This document shows, one piece after another, positions 5,531 through 8,228 of a stretch of 8,228 nt of DNA. The number at the start of each line of letters is the position of its first letter. Positions within the stretch are counted from its first letter, which is position 1. The DNA lies in assembly GCA_900769545.1 (NCBI GenBank), contig CAAGGZ010000042.1, positions 1-8,228 on the forward strand, written 5' to 3'. The notes beneath the pieces were generated by a model. The model did not search any database. It had not been told where the DNA came from and saw nothing but the letters and a program-made list of their open reading frames with translations. The position numbers and the translations under genes are program-made. This DNA is from Clostridia bacterium (GTDB taxonomy: Bacteria; Bacillota; Clostridia; Christensenellales; Borkfalkiaceae).

Positions 5531-7627
5531 ATGTATGAATTATTACCGATAAAAAAAGTAAAGCTTCCCCCTCATCCGTTTGCAACGGATTGGCAGGCAG
5601 TTATTTTTCGTAATTTCGGTACAGTGCCTGTATCGGCGCTGGCGAAAGTTTTAAAAACGGACGAAGCGACGATAGAAAAAGAAGCGGAACGCTTAGGCTT
5701 GGGCGGGATTGTATACGACCCGATTTGGAAGGATAAGGGCTATATCACAATTATTAGAAATAACTGGTATTTGCTCGACTACGAGGGGATTTGTACGCTC
5801 GCGCAGATGACGGAAGCGCAGTTGGCAAAAACGCTGTTTGACGATGATTTCTTATTTGTAAAAGTGGGGAATTTTAAGCCGGAAGTAGTTGCGCCCGTAT
5901 ATGCGCCCTTGACAGAGGAGCAAATATATCTTACGCAAGCGCAGGCGCAAACAGTCCGTGAAAACCGCGCGCAAAACCGAGCGGCATATTTTGATTTTTT
6001 CAAATGCGTGCCGCAAGTAAAGGTGGACGCTGAGCAATCTTCCGATTCCTTGCGTATGGTGTACAATTATAACGAATTGTTTGGCGATAATCTGCTTTCG
6101 GGGGATTTTTCTGCCTATACCGACGAAATGCTACAAAGCTTATCGAGACTTGGTATCAATGCGCTCTGGAAACATATCGTTTTGTACGAGTTAGTAGGAC
6201 TCCCTTTCAATAAGGAATTTGGGAAAGGCTGGGAGATTCGTTTGAAAAACCTCGGCGTACTGTGCCGTAAGTTGGCAAAATACGGGATAAAGCTGTTTTT
6301 GTATCTCAACGAGCCGCGCGCTTTGCCTCTTTCTTTTTACGAAGACAAGCCGCAGCTTTTGGGGGTGCACGACGGTCAAGTGGGGGCGCTTTGCACCTCT
6401 GCGCCCGAAGTGCAGCAATATTTGTATGACGCAGTTCAAAAAATTGTGACCGAAGTTCCCGAACTGGGCGGTTTTTTCACGATTACCGGTTCGGAAAATT
6501 TGACAAACTGTTATTCTCGTGGGGAATACGATATAAATGCTTGTCCACGCTGCCGCAATCGCACGCGCGTGGAGGTTTGTACGGAAATCAATGAGATTTA
6601 TCAGCGCGCTATCAATGACGCCAACAGTTCGGCAAAATTGATTGTTTGGACTTGGGGTTGGACGACGGATATGGGCTGGACGTTTGAAGAAACGTTGGAA
6701 GCCGTGCGAAAAGTTCCGCAAGAAGCAGACGTTATGTGCGTGAGTGAAGAAGGCTTGCTCGTGCATGGCGATGAAGGGGATATTAGTCTTGTGGATTATT
6801 CCATCTCGCAGGTGGGGCCGAGCGACAGAACGAAAAAGATTTTTAAAGTTGCCAAAGAGAGCGGACATAAAACGGTGGCGAAAATGCAGATCAACAACAG
6901 TTGGGAGTGCGCTTCCGTTCCCTATATGCCTTGTTTCGAGCTCATTTGGAAGCATTTGCAAAATCTCAAGGCGTTGGACGTTGACGGGCATATGCTCAGT
7001 TGGTCGCTTGGGGGGTATCCCAGCTTTAATCTTTCGCTCGTTTCGCAGGCAAAGAGCGGCGGTACGATTGAGGAATGGTATCAACGTATGTTCGGCGCAG
7101 ATTGGCAGAAAGTGCAAAAGGCGAGTAAGTATTTCTCCGAGGGGTTTGAAAAATTTCCGTTCGGAGTGTATTTGGCGTATTTTGGACCGCAAAACGTGGG
7201 TTGCGCGAATCCGTTCTATGAAGAGCCTACGGGCTTGACGGCGAGTATGGTCGGCTTCCCGTTTGATTGCTTGGATACGTGGCGTGGGAAGTTCTCCCGT
7301 CAGCTTTTTATGGAGCGTTTTGCGACGTTGACGGAGCTCTGGAAAAAAGGCTTAGAGGAAATTTTAGAGGTAGACGAGCAGAATGCAAGCTGTATGAAAC
7401 GTATTGCCGAAGCGGCGTATTGCGTGTTGCGGAGTACGTATTTGCAGGGCAAATGGATTTTGGAAAAGGATATGGAAGCGGCGAAAGAGGAGTTTGTCAA
7501 TACGCAGAAAATGCTTCTTTTGACTGCGGAGGACCCTGCCATTGGGTTTGAGGCGAGCAATCATTATTTCTATAATGAAAATACGTTGTTGGAAAAGTTG
7601 CTTTCGCTCAAAAGGATATTGAAATAA
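5531..7627 (+). CDS. Putative TIM-barrel glycoside hydrolase-like protein of uncharacterised family
   Basis: The protein has 698 residues, with the start fixed by GAGGTGA at 5519-5525. It has no signal peptide or membrane segment, so it is probably cytoplasmic. Residues about 33-57 (VSALAKVLKTDEATIEKEAERLGL) read like a helix-turn-helix. Residues 72-125 carry a conserved-looking stretch (IIRNNWYLLDYEG, then DDDFLFVKVGNFKP). Residues about 174-500 alternate strands and helices as in a TIM barrel: MLQSLSRLGINALWKHI, YGIKLFLYLNEP, GGFFTITGSEN, KLIVWTWGW, DVMCVSEEG, HMLSWSLGGYP. E322 in GSEN is the best catalytic candidate. It is followed by C327, C338, C341 and C350, loosely like the CxxC segment of DUF4838/GH163 enzymes. 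The C-terminal ~190 residues are mainly helical and end with EDPAIGFEASNHYFYNEN (667-684). I recognise this pattern from unnamed proteins of Firmicutes and related phyla but know no activity; 'glycoside hydrolase' is inference from fold and neighbours. It has its own promoter, and the lipoprotein gene follows 31 bases later. Confidence 0.75.
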   Translation: MYELLPIKKVKLPPHPFATDWQAVIFRNFGTVPVSALAKVLKTDEATIEKEAERLGLGGIVYDPIWKDKGYITIIRNNWYLLDYEGICTLAQMTEAQLAKTLFDDDFLFVKVGNFKPEVVAPVYAPLTEEQIYLTQAQAQTVRENRAQNRAAYFDFFKCVPQVKVDAEQSSDSLRMVYNYNELFGDNLLSGDFSAYTDEMLQSLSRLGINALWKHIVLYELVGLPFNKEFGKGWEIRLKNLGVLCRKLAKYGIKLFLYLNEPRALPLSFYEDKPQLLGVHDGQVGALCTSAPEVQQYLYDAVQKIVTEVPELGGFFTITGSENLTNCYSRGEYDINACPRCRNRTRVEVCTEINEIYQRAINDANSSAKLIVWTWGWTTDMGWTFEETLEAVRKVPQEADVMCVSEEGLLVHGDEGDISLVDYSISQVGPSDRTKKIFKVAKESGHKTVAKMQINNSWECASVPYMPCFELIWKHLQNLKALDVDGHMLSWSLGGYPSFNLSLVSQAKSGGTIEEWYQRMFGADWQKVQKASKYFSEGFEKFPFGVYLAYFGPQNVGCANPFYEEPTGLTASMVGFPFDCLDTWRGKFSRQLFMERFATLTELWKKGLEEILEVDEQNASCMKRIAEAAYCVLRSTYLQGKWILEKDMEAAKEEFVNTQKMLLLTAEDPAIGFEASNHYFYNENTLLEKLLSLKRILK

Positions 7628-7658
7628 TTTTAATCCAAAGTGAGTAAAGAGGTATCAT

Positions 7659-8228
7659 ATGAAGAAAATGATTGTGGCTTTGGCGTTTGCGTTCAGCATT
7701 TGTATGCTGTCGGCTTGCGCTCTGCTCGGTGGAAGCAGTGAAAGTGTAAACAGTAGCGCTGCAAACGTTAGCAGTAGCGAGGAAATCGTTCATACGCATA
7801 GAATTATCAAAGTGGCGAAAATGTATTCCACTTGTATAAAAGAAGGGCACATGGAATACTACTATTGCTCGAGCTGTGAGGGGTATTTCCTGGATGAAAA
7901 TGCGGAAAACGCAACGACGAAAGAGGGAACCCGTTTGGAAAAAATACCGCACACCGCAGAAAAGGTGGAAGGGATTGCCGCAACTTGTGGTGAAAAAGGA
8001 AGGAAAGAGCATTGGATTTGTACGGAGTGCGGCGGCACGTTTGCAGATGAGGCTTGCGCGGAAAGAATGGTAGGGGCGCAGCTGGAGATTGCTTCGCTTG
8101 CGCATCAGAATATGGTATATCGTGCAGGATTCCCGATTAGCGGTGATAAAAATGGGGAGAAAGAGCATTGGTATTGCGCAGATTGCGACGGGTATTTCTT
8201 TGATGAAAATGGTGAGCAGAGAGTTACG
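7659..8228 (+). CDS. Lipoprotein with tandem His/Cys repeats (3' truncated)
   Basis: The ATG at 7659 follows AAAGAGG (7646-7652) by six bases. The frame is open for 190 codons to the window edge without a stop. Residues 1-20 are a lipoprotein signal: MKK, a hydrophobic stretch, then the lipobox L17-S18-A19-C20, with C20 the expected lipidated residue on the outer face of the membrane. A Ser/Asn/Glu-rich linker (25-42) follows. From residue 45 there are about three units of 51-52 residues, each with a His, a Cys, an EHW/EYY-type aromatic segment, CxxC and a YF-DEN-like tail. Such repeats occur in many Firmicutes and spirochaete surface proteins, usually beside other domains; their role is unclear. 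Only 31 bases separate it from the upstream hydrolase-like gene and no promoter is visible there, so they are probably co-transcribed. The C-terminal part, which may hold the functional domain, is missing. Confidence 0.85.
   Translation, partial: MKKMIVALAFAFSICMLSACALLGGSSESVNSSAANVSSSEEIVHTHRIIKVAKMYSTCIKEGHMEYYYCSSCEGYFLDENAENATTKEGTRLEKIPHTAEKVEGIAATCGEKGRKEHWICTECGGTFADEACAERMVGAQLEIASLAHQNMVYRAGFPISGDKNGEKEHWYCADCDGYFFDENGEQRVT
7797..8228 (+). repeat. Three His/Cys-rich ~52-residue repeats in the lipoprotein
   Basis: Protein positions align as H47-C59-C70-C73, H98-C110-C121-C124 and H149-S161-C173-C176, with near-identical spacing (12, 11 or 12, 3). The GAAAGAGCATTGG stretch recurs exactly at 8003-8015 and 8159-8171, 156 bases (52 codons) apart, which shows recent duplication. 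Units one and two carry a full H-C-C-C set that could bind zinc; unit three has Ser in place of the first Cys and one extra residue. Confidence 0.8.

Noticed and set aside
6191..7192. Long minus-strand open frame (333 codons) opposite the hydrolase-like gene
   Set aside because: Its translation is rich in Arg, His, Ile and Phe with no recognisable domain, and it is wholly antisense to a gene with clear domain logic and a ribosome binding site; it is a by-product of codon bias.
7608..8168. Minus-strand open frame across the lipoprotein gene
   Set aside because: The plus strand here has a ribosome binding site, a lipobox signal and in-frame His/Cys repeats; the minus frame has none of these.

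Overview
The window looks like a polysaccharide- or glycan-degradation locus from a Gram-positive, Clostridia-type bacterium, quite possibly an uncultured gut lineage. This rests on strong Shine-Dalgarno sites, a consensus sigma-A promoter, an LSAC lipobox followed by a serine-rich linker, extracellular Cys-rich repeats of a kind common in Firmicutes surface proteins, and a large modular extracellular-type glycosidase. The assignment is inferred from style; no taxonomic marker gene is present. All four genes lie on the + strand and coding density is high.

Layout. (1) Positions 1-3624: the 3' part (1207 codons) of a very large modular protein whose start lies upstream. It has the tail of one beta-sandwich module, a full beta-sandwich module, two tandem ~240-residue repeats that I cannot assign to a known family, a TIM-barrel glycosidase-like domain and a C-terminal beta domain. 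(2) Positions 3625-3707: a short gap with a perfect 10-bp stem-loop that lacks a good U-tract. (3) Positions 3708-5372: a leaderless (alpha/alpha)6-barrel glycoside hydrolase of the GH63 / MGH1-like type. (4) Positions 5373-5530: a regulatory gap with a small terminator, a perfect TTGACA-17-TATAAT promoter, a 19-bp palindrome at the expected transcription start, a second small hairpin and a strong ribosome binding site. (5) Positions 5531-7627: a leaderless, probably TIM-barrel, hydrolase-like protein with an HTH-like N-terminal segment and a Cys cluster; I recognise the pattern of the family but know no established function. (6) Positions 7659-8228: the 5' end of a lipoprotein carrying tandem His/Cys repeats, open at the window edge.

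How the genes may work together (inference). The modular protein probably binds and cuts a glycan outside the cell. The two proteins without signal peptides would trim imported oligosaccharides in the cytoplasm. The lipoprotein shares the transcript of the third gene and would sit on the outer face of the membrane. No transporter, regulator or sugar kinase is visible here, so the substrate cannot be read from context. The two halves are separately controlled: the promoter before the third gene starts a new transcription unit with its own operator-like palindrome.
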